Below are positions 38,026 through 47,112 of a DNA stretch of 64,000 nucleotides, in pieces. This stretch comes from Bhargavaea sp. CC-171006 (GTDB taxonomy: Bacteria; Bacillota; Bacilli; Bacillales_A; Planococcaceae). The stretch lies in the NCBI RefSeq assembly GCF_009761675.1, contig NZ_QUZH01000003.1, positions 124,001 to 188,000 of the forward strand, read 5' to 3'. The notes below the pieces were generated by a model. That model ran no database searches. It was not told the DNA's origin and was given only the letters and a program-made list of their open reading frames with translations. A program made the translations under genes and the position numbers. Within the stretch, counting starts at the first letter, position 1; each line of letters opens with the position of its first letter.

Positions 38026-39153
38026 ATGACCACAAGAAAAACCGCCACTCTCCTGGCACAGTTGGGTAACCGGACAGACCCCCTCACCGGGGCCGTGAAT
38101 CCGCCGATCCACCTGTCCACCGCCTACGCGCATACCGGGCTCGGACAATCGACCGGCTTTGATTACTCCCGTACGAAGAATCCGACCCGAGCAATTCTCG
38201 AAGAAGGGTTTGCCGAACTGGAAGCAGGCGATGCGGCATTTGCCTGCAGCTCCGGCATGGCTGCGATCGGTCTCGTGCTGTCCCTTTTCCGACCGGGAGA
38301 GGGCATCATCGCGCCGGAGGACCTTTACGGAGGGACTTACCGGCTCCTGGAACATTACCGGAAGCAGTACGGTGTCCCGGTCGATTATCTGACCTTCAGC
38401 GATCCAGATGAAGTCGAGCGTGCCATCACGGATACGACCAAAGCACTTTTCATCGAATCTCCCACAAACCCGCTGATGCAGGAAATCGATATTGAAGCGT
38501 ACGGCGAAATCGCGAAAAGGCATGGCCTCCTGCTGATTGCCGACAACACGTTTTATACACCGATCCTCCAGCAGCCGATTACACTCGGTGTGGATATCGT
38601 CATCCACAGCGCCACCAAATATATCGGCGGACACAATGATGTACTCGCGGGGCTCGTCGTGGCAAAAGGAAAAACCCTCTGCGAACAGCTTGCCGCCCAG
38701 CATAACGCGGAAGGTGCGGTTCTCTCGCCGTTCGACTCATGGCTCGTCATCCGGGGGCTGAAGACACTTCCGCTCCGCATGAAGCAGCACGAAGCAAATG
38801 CAAAGGAGATTGCCGCCTACCTCAAAACAGAACCTGCGGTGTCGCATGTCCTGTATCCCGGCAAGGGCGGGATGCTTTCGTTCCGCACCACGGACCCCGG
38901 CATCGTCGCCCCGCTGCTGGAGGCACTGCAGCTGGTCGCATTCGCGGAAAGCCTCGGAGGTGTCGAAAGCTTTATCACCTACCCTTCCACGCAGACCCAC
39001 GCGGACATCCCGCTTGAAGAGCGGAATCGCCGCGGCATCGATCACACGCTCCTCCGGCTGTCTGTCGGGATCGAGGATGCAGAAGACCTGATTGATGACC
39101 TGAAACAAGCCTTCCGGCTGGCTCTCGAAAAAGCAGGACAGCCATCCGTCTGA
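38026..39153 (+). CDS. metI: Cystathionine gamma-synthase / O-acetylhomoserine thiolyase MetI
   Basis: A 375-aa PLP enzyme of the Cys/Met metabolism family, which adds cysteine (or sulfide) to O-acetylhomoserine. The PLP lysine is Lys198 in SATKYIGGHNDVLAG, and STGFDYSRTKNPTR, FIESPTNPLMQE and ESLGGVESFITYPSTQTH match B. subtilis MetI closely. The ATG at 38026 has AAAGGGTG upstream. In B. subtilis metC (cystathionine beta-lyase) follows; here two MetE-like genes follow instead. Confidence 0.94.
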   Translation: MTTRKTATLLAQLGNRTDPLTGAVNPPIHLSTAYAHTGLGQSTGFDYSRTKNPTRAILEEGFAELEAGDAAFACSSGMAAIGLVLSLFRPGEGIIAPEDLYGGTYRLLEHYRKQYGVPVDYLTFSDPDEVERAITDTTKALFIESPTNPLMQEIDIEAYGEIAKRHGLLLIADNTFYTPILQQPITLGVDIVIHSATKYIGGHNDVLAGLVVAKGKTLCEQLAAQHNAEGAVLSPFDSWLVIRGLKTLPLRMKQHEANAKEIAAYLKTEPAVSHVLYPGKGGMLSFRTTDPGIVAPLLEALQLVAFAESLGGVESFITYPSTQTHADIPLEERNRRGIDHTLLRLSVGIEDAEDLIDDLKQAFRLALEKAGQPSV

Positions 39154-39179
39154 CCAAAAAAACGAAAAGAGGTATCGCC

Positions 39180-40313
39180 ATGACCGCCAATCTACCGGAA
39201 ACAAAATCTGTCCGCACACCATTCAAGGCCGACCACGTAGGCAGCTTCCTGCGTCCCGAGCGCCTGAAAAAAGCCCGTGAACAGTTCAAGGAAGGTTCAA
39301 TCACTCATGAAGAACTGACCCGTGTGGAAGATGAAGAAATTACAAAGCTCGTCAGTGCACAACTTGAAAACGGGCTCACCGCTGTCACGGACGGGGAATT
39401 CCGCCGGACCTGGTGGCATATGGACTTTCTTCTCGGTCTGGACGGCATCGAGTATACCGAAACCGGCGAAGGCATCCCGTTTAACGGCATCAAGACGAAG
39501 GCCCACGGTTACAAAGTGACCGGCAGGATCGGCTATTCCGGTAATCATCCTTTCCTGGACCACTTCCGCAAACTCCAGGAAATCGCAGGCGAAGGCGTCA
39601 AAGTGAAATATACGATCCCGAGCCCGAACATGCTCTTTTTCCACAGCGGAATCGAAACCGGCCTTTATCAGAACGGCGAGGACTTCTATAAAGACCTCAT
39701 TCCGGCTTACCGTGCATTCATCAAAGACCTGTATGATGCCGGATGCCGCTACCTTCAGCTGGACGACACGGCATGGTCGCTGTTCTTTTCCGAAGAAAGC
39801 CGCGCGCTTGCACGCGCCTTCGGTTCCGACCCGGACCGGCTCGTCCACAAGTTTGCCGAAGCGATCAATGGAGCCATCGAAGGCCGTCCGGATGACCTGC
39901 TGGTGACGATGCACATCTGCCGGGGGAATTTCCGTTCCTCCTATGCATCCAGCGGCAGCTACGAAGGCGCGTCCGAAGTGATCTTCAGCAAACTGAACGT
40001 CGATGGCCTTTTCCTCGAGTTCGATGACGAACGTTCAGGAGGATTCGAGCCGCTCCGCTTCGTCAACCGTCCGGACCTGACGATCGTGCTCGGCCTCGTC
40101 ACTTCGAAGTTTCCCGAACTTGAAGACGAAGAGCAGGTGAAAGCCAGGATCCGCGAGGCGGCCACCTACGTGCCTCTTCAGCAGCTCGCCCTCAGCCCGC
40201 AGTGCGGATTCGCCTCGACTGAGGAAGGCAATATTCTTACCGAAGAAGAGCAATGGGCGAAAGTCCGCCATATCGCCAAGATTGCGGAAGAAGTCTGGGG
40301 ACCGAAGGCCTGA
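39180..40313 (+). CDS. MetE C-terminal-domain protein, YxjG/YxjH type (copy 1)
   Basis: A 377-aa protein corresponding to the catalytic half of cobalamin-independent methionine synthase. Zinc-ligand candidates are conserved: His and Cys in TMHICRGNF and Cys in LSPQCGFAST. RADHVGS-type (KADHVGSFLRPERL) and DGEFRRTWWHMDFL motifs match YxjG/YxjH. It lacks the N-terminal half of MetE, so the methyl donor may not be methyltetrahydrofolate-triglutamate. It is 26 bp after metI and under the same S-box. Confidence 0.92.
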   Translation: MTANLPETKSVRTPFKADHVGSFLRPERLKKAREQFKEGSITHEELTRVEDEEITKLVSAQLENGLTAVTDGEFRRTWWHMDFLLGLDGIEYTETGEGIPFNGIKTKAHGYKVTGRIGYSGNHPFLDHFRKLQEIAGEGVKVKYTIPSPNMLFFHSGIETGLYQNGEDFYKDLIPAYRAFIKDLYDAGCRYLQLDDTAWSLFFSEESRALARAFGSDPDRLVHKFAEAINGAIEGRPDDLLVTMHICRGNFRSSYASSGSYEGASEVIFSKLNVDGLFLEFDDERSGGFEPLRFVNRPDLTIVLGLVTSKFPELEDEEQVKARIREAATYVPLQQLALSPQCGFASTEEGNILTEEEQWAKVRHIAKIAEEVWGPKA

Positions 40314-40354
40314 CCCACCCGACCGGGAATAACAAATAGAAAGAAGGAATCATG

Positions 40355-41494
40355 ATGACAACATCCATCAACGAACAGAAAAAAATCCGCGCTCCATTCC
40401 GTGCCGACCATGTCGGCAGCTTCCTCCGCCCTGCGGCTCTAAAGGAAGCCCGTACAAAGTTCCAGCAGGGAGAGATCACCCTCGATGAGCTGACGCGTGT
40501 CGAAGACGAAGAGATCCGCCGGCTCGTCAAAGCCCAGAAAGCGAACGGCCTCCGAGGCGTCACGGACGGGGAATTCCGCCGAAGCTGGTGGCATCTGGAC
40601 TTTCTCGCAGGACTTGACGGCATCGAATTTCACGAGACGCCGAACGGCACCCGGAAATTCAATGGCGTAAACGTTCGTCCGGTCGGTGTCAAAGTGACCG
40701 GAAAGATCGGCTACAGCGGCGATCACCCGTTTATCGGCCACTTCAAGAAACTGAAGGAAATTGCCGGTGAAGATACAACCGTGAAGTTCACGATTCCAAG
40801 TCCGAACCTTGTCTTCGGCCGCGCAGCACTCGATACTGACGTCTACGAAAAGAAAGAAGATGTCTTTCGGGACGTGATTCCTGCTTATCACGCGCTGATC
40901 CGTGATCTGTACAGTGCAGGCTGCCGCTATCTTCAGATCGACGACACAGCCTGGACGTCTTTCTTCACGGAAGAAGAACGCGACCGGCTGAGGGCGGAAG
41001 GTTCCGACCCTGACCAGCTGATCCATCAGTTCGCCGATGCCATCAATGGGGCCATCGCGGATCGCCCAGACGACCTGCTGGTCACGATGCATATCTGCCG
41101 AGGCAACTTCCGTTCGACGTTCTTCACAAGCGGAAGCTATGAGGATGCGGGCAAGATCATCTTTGGAGGCCTGGACGTGGACGGTCTGTTCCTCGAGTTT
41201 GACGATGAGCGTTCCGGAGGATTCGAACCGCTTCGCCATGTCAATCGCCCGGACCTCACCGTTGTTCTCGGACTGGTCACGTCCAAGCGTCCGGAACTGG
41301 AAGACGAAGAAGCCATCAAGGCCCGCATCCGGGAAGCGTCCGAATATCTGCCGCTTGAGCAGCTTGCGCTCAGCCCCCAGTGCGGGTTCGCATCGACGGA
41401 AGAAGGCAATAACCTGACGGAAGACGAGCAATGGGCGAAAATCCGCCATGTCGTGAAAATTGCGGAAGACGTCTGGGGCAAAGACAACAACTGA
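40355..41494 (+). CDS. MetE C-terminal-domain protein, YxjG/YxjH type (copy 2)
   Basis: A 379-aa paralogue of the preceding gene, by eye about two thirds identical and collinear over the full length, so a tandem duplication. The zinc ligands (MHICRGNF, LSPQCGFAST) and [14 protein letters not shown] start are conserved. The second of two adjacent ATGs (40355) is preferred for spacing from GAAGGA. It is 41 bp after copy 1 and ends the metI unit; the next S-box begins 37 bp later. Confidence 0.92.
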   Translation: MTTSINEQKKIRAPFRADHVGSFLRPAALKEARTKFQQGEITLDELTRVEDEEIRRLVKAQKANGLRGVTDGEFRRSWWHLDFLAGLDGIEFHETPNGTRKFNGVNVRPVGVKVTGKIGYSGDHPFIGHFKKLKEIAGEDTTVKFTIPSPNLVFGRAALDTDVYEKKEDVFRDVIPAYHALIRDLYSAGCRYLQIDDTAWTSFFTEEERDRLRAEGSDPDQLIHQFADAINGAIADRPDDLLVTMHICRGNFRSTFFTSGSYEDAGKIIFGGLDVDGLFLEFDDERSGGFEPLRHVNRPDLTVVLGLVTSKRPELEDEEAIKARIREASEYLPLEQLALSPQCGFASTEEGNNLTEDEQWAKIRHVVKIAEDVWGKDNN

Positions 41495-41530
41495 TCGTTC
41501 GCTGAACATAGGCACCACCAATAGATGACA

Positions 41531-41643
41531 CTCTTATGAAGAGCGGCTGAGGGACCGGCCCGTTGAAGCCCGGCAACCGTGCGGAGAAACCACTCCGGGC
41601 AAGGTGCCAATTCCGGAGGCATGATTTCGCCTGAACATGAGAG
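41531..41643 (+). ncRNA. SAM-I (S-box) riboswitch upstream of an MFS transporter
   Basis: P1 arms CTCTTATG and CATGAGAG enclose GAGCGGCTGAGGGACCGGCCC, GCCCGGCAACC and AAGGTGCCAATTCC (in pieces), the S-box core. I see no convincing separate promoter, so it may be transcribed by read-through from the metI unit. Confidence 0.95.
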
Positions 41644-41657
41644 CGATGGGAATGAGG

Positions 41658-41684
41658 AGCCCCGCGCTTTGCGGGGCTTTTGCC
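41658..41684 (+). terminator. SAM-dependent terminator before the MFS gene
   Basis: AGCCCCGC and GCGGGGCT form an 8-bp perfect stem with a 5-nt loop, followed by TTTTG, about 40 bp before the start codon. Confidence 0.9.
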
Positions 41685-41722
41685 ATTTGCTCCAACCCAA
41701 TTAAATGGACGGAGTGAGCGAC

Positions 41723-43177
41723 ATGATCAAATCTGGAAACTGGAAGCAGTACCATACCATCTGGACCATGCTGTTTCTCGGATGGTTCGTTTCGTATATC
41801 GACCGGACGGCCACCGGCCCGCTCATCACCTACATGATCGAGCACGAGGTCGCCTTTTTTGCCGGCGTGGACAATCCCCATGCGATCGGCGGCCTGATCG
41901 GCAGCCTGTTCTTTGCGGGATTCATGCTGATGCAGTTCCCCGGCGGATATCTCGGTGACCGGTTCGGCTACCGCGCCATCATCGTCCTGAGTATTTTCTG
42001 GGCCGGCATTGCGACGCTGCTCACAGGCATCGCGGGCGGGCTCATCACCTTCATCCTCCTGCGTGTGCTGCTCGGACTTGGGGAAGGCGTCTTTTATTCC
42101 AATGACCGTTCCTACATCTCCTTCCACTCCCCGCCAAACAAAATCGGGCTGGGAATGGGAGTTGCGCTCACCGGGGTCTCGGTCGGATTGACCGTTGCGA
42201 CACTCGGGGTCCCGCTTCTGCTCAGCTGGGCGGAACCTCATTTTGGCGAACATGCATGGCGGGTCCCGTTTTTCGTCCTCGGGGGCATCACGCTATTATC
42301 AGCAGTGCTGATCACGATTTACCTTAAACCGAAGCAGCTTCCCGCCAACCTGGATCCTCACTCACCAGCCGTCAAGGCGGAATACCGCAAAGCGCTCCCC
42401 CCTCTATTCGGCTATAGCGCTATTTTCCTGGCAATCGTGATGGGCATTTACCTGCTCGCCACCAATTTTGGGGTCTCCGATGTCGGCATCGCCGTTCTCC
42501 TGACCGCACTCTGCCCGATCCTGATCGTGTACGTCTACCGGCGCCGGAAAGATGAAATCGGACCCATACTGAAAAACCGGAACCTGCTCCTCATGTACGT
42601 GTTCTTTATCCCAGTCATGTGGCACCTCTGGTTCTACGGGTTCTGGGCGGTATCAATTGTCAGGGACTTCGGAGGTAACGCCCTCGTCACCGCTGCGCTG
42701 ATTGCATCATTTAACGGACTGGCCGGCATCATCGGTTTCCCGCTGGGTGGCATGATTTCGGACCGGGCAGCATCCCGGCCGAATGGCCGCCGGAATGTGC
42801 TTGCGGTTCAGACCGGCATTGTCGCAGTCCTGACGTTTGCCTTCGCCGGATATGTGATGGCCGGTTACAGCAACCCGGTTGTCCTATCCCTGCTGCTGTT
42901 CACTTCAGGGCTCTTCTTCTTTGCTCTCCAGCCTGTGGCCCACGCACTTGCATCGGAACATGCGCCGGAAGCACAGCGCGGCTCCATGTTCGGCATGCTG
43001 AACCTGGTCGCCGAAATTGGCGCGATCCTTTCGCCTGTTGTTTCCGGAGCTCTCCGGGATGCTTCGGGGAACTGGGGCGTCCCGCTTCTTTTGGACGGCA
43101 CCCTGTTGGCAGCCGCTTTCCTGTGTGCCATTGCGGTGACGGCCAAGAGCCGGAAAGCCGTCCCGTCGGCGGCCTGA
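41723..43177 (+). CDS. MFS transporter under SAM riboswitch control
   Basis: A 484-aa major facilitator protein with about 12 membrane helices. The first helix is TMLFLGWFVSYIDRTATGPL; the loop 2-3 motif is GYLGDRFGYRAI. The ATG at 41723 has GGAGTG nine bases upstream; the ATG at 41705 lacks a binding site. Sequence resembles the sugar-phosphate/organic-anion-cation symporter branch rather than drug exporters. Because a SAM-I riboswitch controls it, it probably imports a methionine precursor, methionine-like compound or sulfur compound, or exports a by-product. The substrate is unknown. Confidence 0.88.
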   Translation: MIKSGNWKQYHTIWTMLFLGWFVSYIDRTATGPLITYMIEHEVAFFAGVDNPHAIGGLIGSLFFAGFMLMQFPGGYLGDRFGYRAIIVLSIFWAGIATLLTGIAGGLITFILLRVLLGLGEGVFYSNDRSYISFHSPPNKIGLGMGVALTGVSVGLTVATLGVPLLLSWAEPHFGEHAWRVPFFVLGGITLLSAVLITIYLKPKQLPANLDPHSPAVKAEYRKALPPLFGYSAIFLAIVMGIYLLATNFGVSDVGIAVLLTALCPILIVYVYRRRKDEIGPILKNRNLLLMYVFFIPVMWHLWFYGFWAVSIVRDFGGNALVTAALIASFNGLAGIIGFPLGGMISDRAASRPNGRRNVLAVQTGIVAVLTFAFAGYVMAGYSNPVVLSLLLFTSGLFFFALQPVAHALASEHAPEAQRGSMFGMLNLVAEIGAILSPVVSGALRDASGNWGVPLLLDGTLLAAAFLCAIAVTAKSRKAVPSAA

Positions 43178-43209
43178 CCTTAGCCAAAGCACTTACTCTA
43201 CAATACCTA

Positions 43210-43238
43210 TTGACTTTATAGGCTATTTTATATAAAGT
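43210..43238 (+). promoter_or_regulatory. Promoter of the third S-box leader
   Basis: TTGACT and TAAAGT are 17 bp apart in an A/T-rich stretch, about 22 bp before the aptamer. The 43178-43528 gap holds only this promoter, the riboswitch and its terminator. Confidence 0.6.
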
Positions 43239-43260
43239 GTTTTCGGACAACAATATTTGC

Positions 43261-43360
43261 CTCATCGAGAGAAGCGGAGGGACTGGCCCGAAGATGCTTC
43301 AGCAACCACTGCCAAGGGCAGAAAGGTGCTAACTCCAGACCGGCACAGCCGGGAAGATGA
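43261..43360 (+). ncRNA. SAM-I (S-box) riboswitch upstream of the acyl-CoA-dehydrogenase/ABC operon
   Basis: P1 arms CTCATC and GATGAG enclose GAGAGAAGCGGAGGGACTGG, CAGCAACC and AAAGGTGCTAACTCC, the S-box core. A terminator follows at 43387-43419. Confidence 0.96.
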
Positions 43361-43386
43361 GGGATTCCGGCCTTTTTTAAACCGGT

Positions 43387-43419
43387 CCCTTCTTCCTGCG
43401 GGATGAAGGGCTTTCGTTT
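43387..43419 (+). terminator. SAM-dependent terminator
   Basis: CCCTTC and GAAGGG arms close a hairpin followed by CTTTCGTTTTT, about 110 bp before the next gene. Confidence 0.75.
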
Positions 43420-43528
43420 TTCATGATTTTCTCCGTCTCGGCGGAGAAAACTTTTTCGCACAAAAAACCGACTAAACCACTATATTATAAACAGTTTAGA
43501 ATTCGGTGATCAGCAGGAGGGCAAAAAG

Positions 43529-44704
43529 ATGGAACTATTCATCAGGACGGAACTGCAGAAAGAATGGGTGGCAAAGTTAAACTCAATCGGCATGGTGTTC
43601 GCGGAAGACGCACAGGAACGGGATGAGGCAGGGACTTATCCGGCAATTCAGATCCGGGCATTGGCCGATTCCGGTTACACGGCGCTTGCCGTCCCGAACG
43701 CTCTTGGAGGGGTCGGGGCAGGCGTCCATGACATGGTCCTCTTCCAGGAGACCCTTGCCAAGTACGACGAAAACGTTGCCCTTTCCATCGGATGGAACCT
43801 TGGCGTCGCCGGCGGCATATTCGAACAGCAAAGCTGGAACGAAGAAATGCTCCGCTTTTTAGCAGGCGAGCTGCTGGGAGGCGCTCTCGTCAATCGGGCG
43901 GTAAGTGAGGCCGCTACAGGCAGCCCTTCGCGCGGAGGCCGTCCGGGGACGGTTGCCGTCAGGGATGGCGATTCATACGTCATCAGCGGACGGAAATCAT
44001 TCACGACCGGCTCCCCCGCCCTCACGTATTTCCTCACATCCGCATGGGTCGAGGAAGAGGAACGGATTGGATTCTTCCTTCTCCACAAAGACCTTGAAGG
44101 GCTCTCGATCGACGAAACCTGGGATGTCGTCTCCATGCGCGGCACCGGGAGCCATGACCTCGTTCTGGAAGGCGTCCGGGTGGACGATGGCGCACTGGTT
44201 GAATTGCCGGTGAGAAGTGCCGGCGGACCGAAGTTTGACGGATGGCTTCTCCATTTGCCCGCCACCTACCTCGGCATCGCACAGGCGGCCAGGGATTATG
44301 CAGTGGAGTTTGCCGGCAGGCATGCGCCGAACAGCGTGAAAGGGCCGATCAGCCAACTGCCCAATGTGCGCCAGCTGATCGGGGAGATTGACCTGGAACT
44401 GTCGCAGGCCCGTCATGTGCTGTACAGTGTCGCAGATGCACATGATGATCCGGAGCGCCGTCCGCACCTCGGCAATGAGGTTCCAGTTGCAAAAACGATC
44501 GTCACGAATGCCGCCATTTCGATCGTCGATAAGGCGATGCGGGTCGTCGGCGCAAAAAGCCTGCAGCGCTCGAATCCGCTCCAGCGCTACTATCGCAATG
44601 TCCGGGCGGGCCTCCACAATCCGCCTGCCGACGACATGACCATCCGGGCACTTGCGGAAGATGCCCTGGGCAGCGGACAAAATGAGTCATCAGTCAGTAA
44701 ATAA
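43529..44704 (+). CDS. Acyl-CoA dehydrogenase-family flavoprotein, SfnB/DszC-like, probable sulfur acquisition enzyme
   Basis: A 391-aa protein with the three-part acyl-CoA dehydrogenase fold: N-terminal helices (ALAVPNALGGVGAGVHD), central beta domain (VISGRKSFTTGSPALTYFL) and C-terminal helices. The usual catalytic Glu context is not evident, consistent with flavin monooxygenase-like relatives (SfnB, DszC) that use reduced flavin on organosulfur compounds. AGGAGG lies upstream. It leads an operon with an amino-acid-type ABC importer behind a SAM-I riboswitch, so it likely releases sulfur or processes an imported thioether. The exact substrate is unknown. Confidence 0.8.
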   Translation: MELFIRTELQKEWVAKLNSIGMVFAEDAQERDEAGTYPAIQIRALADSGYTALAVPNALGGVGAGVHDMVLFQETLAKYDENVALSIGWNLGVAGGIFEQQSWNEEMLRFLAGELLGGALVNRAVSEAATGSPSRGGRPGTVAVRDGDSYVISGRKSFTTGSPALTYFLTSAWVEEEERIGFFLLHKDLEGLSIDETWDVVSMRGTGSHDLVLEGVRVDDGALVELPVRSAGGPKFDGWLLHLPATYLGIAQAARDYAVEFAGRHAPNSVKGPISQLPNVRQLIGEIDLELSQARHVLYSVADAHDDPERRPHLGNEVPVAKTIVTNAAISIVDKAMRVVGAKSLQRSNPLQRYYRNVRAGLHNPPADDMTIRALAEDALGSGQNESSVSK

Positions 44705-44774
44705 GTATCAACGAATTAATCGATTGCATCGCGCCTTCAGAGGCGGACAACGACAAACACAGGGGGAAATGAAA

Positions 44775-45626
44775 ATGATGATCAGTAAAGGATTGAAAAT
44801 GGCAGTATTGGGTACGGCTGCAGCACTGGTGCTGACGGCATGCGGTTCAGGGGAAGCAGCGGATGGTGATGAAGGCGTCCGTAAAGTGAAGATTGCCTAC
44901 GACCAGCAGTCAAAACCGATCTCCTGGCTTGATGAAAACGGCGAGGCGACAGGCTATGACGTGGAAGTGATGAAACTCGTCGACGAACTGCTGCCGGAAT
45001 ACGAATTCGAATTCGTCGGCACGACGAGTGATGACCTCCTGATCGGTGTCGAGCAGGGCAAATTCCAGGCCGGCGTGAAAAACGCCTTCTGGACGGAAGA
45101 ACGCACGAAGAAGTTCACTTATCCGGAAGAGTTCCTCGGTCTGAGCAGCGCCGGACTCGTCCTCCGGAAAGAAGACGAAAAGATCAAGTCCCTGGAAGAC
45201 TTCGCTTCAGCCGGCTACTCACTGGCGCCGATTGCGGCCAACAACGCCCAGTACACGGTCATTGAAGAATACAACACGGCAAATCCGGAAAATCCGGTGC
45301 AGCTGGAAGCAGGCGACTCCTTCACGGTGGACGTGGTCCAGTGGGTCAATGAAGGCCGCGTCGACGGAGGCGTCATGATTGAAGGCCCGTTTGAAAAGCA
45401 GGTCACCGTAGAAGATGGTCCCTATCATCACCTGAAGGATGAAGTCGTGTACAACGAATTTGCAGTCATCAAAACGTGGCCGCTGTTTAATAAAAACGAG
45501 CAGGAACTTGCAGATGCGTATGATGAAGCCATCAAGAAACTTGCGGAAGAGAAAAAACGTGAAGAACTCAGCGAGAAATTCTACGGCCGCAACCTGTTCG
45601 AAGTGCTCGAAGAAGTCGAACGCTAA
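44775..45626 (+). CDS. ABC transporter substrate-binding lipoprotein (polar amino acid/sulfur compound type)
   Basis: A 283-aa extracellular solute-binding protein of family 3. The signal peptide ends in LTAC with Cys23 lipidated. The domain motif ISWLDENGEATGYDVEVMKLVDELLP is characteristic. The ATG at 44775 has better spacing to GGGGG than those at 44769 or 44778. With the following permeases and ATPase it resembles cystine/sulfur-compound importers such as TcyJKLMN or YxeM. It is downstream of the S-box operon leader. Confidence 0.88.
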   Translation: MMISKGLKMAVLGTAAALVLTACGSGEAADGDEGVRKVKIAYDQQSKPISWLDENGEATGYDVEVMKLVDELLPEYEFEFVGTTSDDLLIGVEQGKFQAGVKNAFWTEERTKKFTYPEEFLGLSSAGLVLRKEDEKIKSLEDFASAGYSLAPIAANNAQYTVIEEYNTANPENPVQLEAGDSFTVDVVQWVNEGRVDGGVMIEGPFEKQVTVEDGPYHHLKDEVVYNEFAVIKTWPLFNKNEQELADAYDEAIKKLAEEKKREELSEKFYGRNLFEVLEEVER

Positions 45627-45661
45627 ACCGGACATGGAACCTTTGAAGATGGAGTGGAACG

Positions 45662-46369
45662 ATGGAAAAGTATTTTGATGCTTCTTATATCTGGAACTCG
45701 ATTCCCGCGCTCCTGCCTTTTCTCAAGGTAACGTTCCTGGTTGCCGGGTTGTCGATTGTGTTCGGCACGCTCGCAGGATTGCTGCTCGCGTCGATGAAGC
45801 TTGGAAGGAACCGGGCGGCGAAAGCCTTTGCGGAAGGCTACACGACGATCATGAGATGTACGCCTTCAATCGTCCTCCTGTTCCTCGTCTACTACGGCGT
45901 GCCATTCCTTGCCGGCCAGTTCGGTCTGTATCTGCATGATCTCCATACCGCCGTATTTGTCGTGATCACATTTACGCTTCAGTTTGCGGCGATCATGTCC
46001 GAGGTGATCCGTTCGGCGTATCTGTCGGTCGGACGCGGACAGCTTGAGGCCGCCGTCAGCGTCGGCCTCACTCCCATGCAGGCTTACCGGCGGATCATGT
46101 TTCCGCAGGCCTTTGTCGTCGCCCTGCCAAACTTCGCGAACGGCCTTCTCGCCCTTCTGCAGGAAGGCGCGCTCGCTTACACGATTGGCCTGATTGACAT
46201 CGTCGGCAAGGCGAACCTGATCATTGCCGCCAACTATAACGCCCATGCGCTTGAGGTTTTCATCGCCCTTGCCCTCATCTACTGGGCTCTGTCGATCTTC
46301 ATCGAACAGTTTTTCGGGCTGCTGGAGCGCCTGTTCAGCAAGGGCAAACGATCCATCAAAACTACGTAA
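45662..46369 (+). CDS. Amino-acid-type ABC transporter permease 1
   Basis: A 235-aa HisM/GlnP-type permease with about five membrane helices. The EAA loop EAAVSVGLTPMQAYRRIMFPQAFVVALPN contacts the ATPase. It is paired with a second permease 12 bp downstream, so the transporter is heterodimeric. Confidence 0.93.
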   Translation: MEKYFDASYIWNSIPALLPFLKVTFLVAGLSIVFGTLAGLLLASMKLGRNRAAKAFAEGYTTIMRCTPSIVLLFLVYYGVPFLAGQFGLYLHDLHTAVFVVITFTLQFAAIMSEVIRSAYLSVGRGQLEAAVSVGLTPMQAYRRIMFPQAFVVALPNFANGLLALLQEGALAYTIGLIDIVGKANLIIAANYNAHALEVFIALALIYWALSIFIEQFFGLLERLFSKGKRSIKTT

Positions 46370-46381
46370 GGAGGAGCCCCC

Positions 46382-47095
46382 GTGCAGCAAGGACTCAATA
46401 TTGAATTCATGATCGACACTTTCTTTGTCGCCCTGTCCGGCGTGCCCATCACGCTTGCGGTGACTGCCGTGGCGCTCCTCATCGCCATCCCGGCGGGCTT
46501 TCTCCTCGCCCTGTCGCGGGTCAATGAGATTCCCGTCATCCGCCAGATCACCAGGGTCTATGTATCATTTGTCAGGGGAACACCGATCATCGTGCAGATT
46601 TTCATCACTTATGCGAGCGTCCCCCTCCTCCTGACTGCCTTTTTCGAGAAGTATGGCATCCGGACAAATGTCTACGACGTCCATCCGATCTGGTACGCCT
46701 TTATCGTCTTCTCCTTCAGCACAACGGCGATCCTTTCCGAAGTGTTCCGCTCCTCGCTCGGCACGGTCGACCGGGGACAGCTGGAGGCCGCCCAGTCGGT
46801 CGGCCTGACTTCGTTCCAGGCATTCCGCCGGATCATCATTCCGCAGGCACTGGTCTCGGCGCTGCCGAACCTTGCCACGGCGACGGTCAACCTGATCAAG
46901 GCGACCTCCCTCGGCTATGCGATGAGCCTGCAGGAGATCACGCTGAAGGCGAAAGTCGCGGCAAATGCCGGATACAATTATATCGAGGCTTATATCGATA
47001 TCTTCCTCGTTTATCTGATTCTTTGCAGCCTCGTTGAATTCGCATTCAAATGGTATGAACGGCGGGCTTCCCGCTACAAAGTTCAGCCTGTCTGA
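46382..47095 (+). CDS. Amino-acid-type ABC transporter permease 2
   Basis: A 237-aa permease of the same family. It starts with GTG behind AAGGAGGAG. Its EAA loop is [29 protein letters not shown], close to that of permease 1. It is followed after 17 bp by the ATPase gene. Confidence 0.93.
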   Translation: MQQGLNIEFMIDTFFVALSGVPITLAVTAVALLIAIPAGFLLALSRVNEIPVIRQITRVYVSFVRGTPIIVQIFITYASVPLLLTAFFEKYGIRTNVYDVHPIWYAFIVFSFSTTAILSEVFRSSLGTVDRGQLEAAQSVGLTSFQAFRRIIIPQALVSALPNLATATVNLIKATSLGYAMSLQEITLKAKVAANAGYNYIEAYIDIFLVYLILCSLVEFAFKWYERRASRYKVQPV

Positions 47096-47112
47096 CGGAA
47101 GGAGTTTCGATC

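Noticed and set aside
37882-38703. Minus-strand open frame opposite metI
   Set aside because: metI is unambiguous and the frame crosses the SAM riboswitch terminator.
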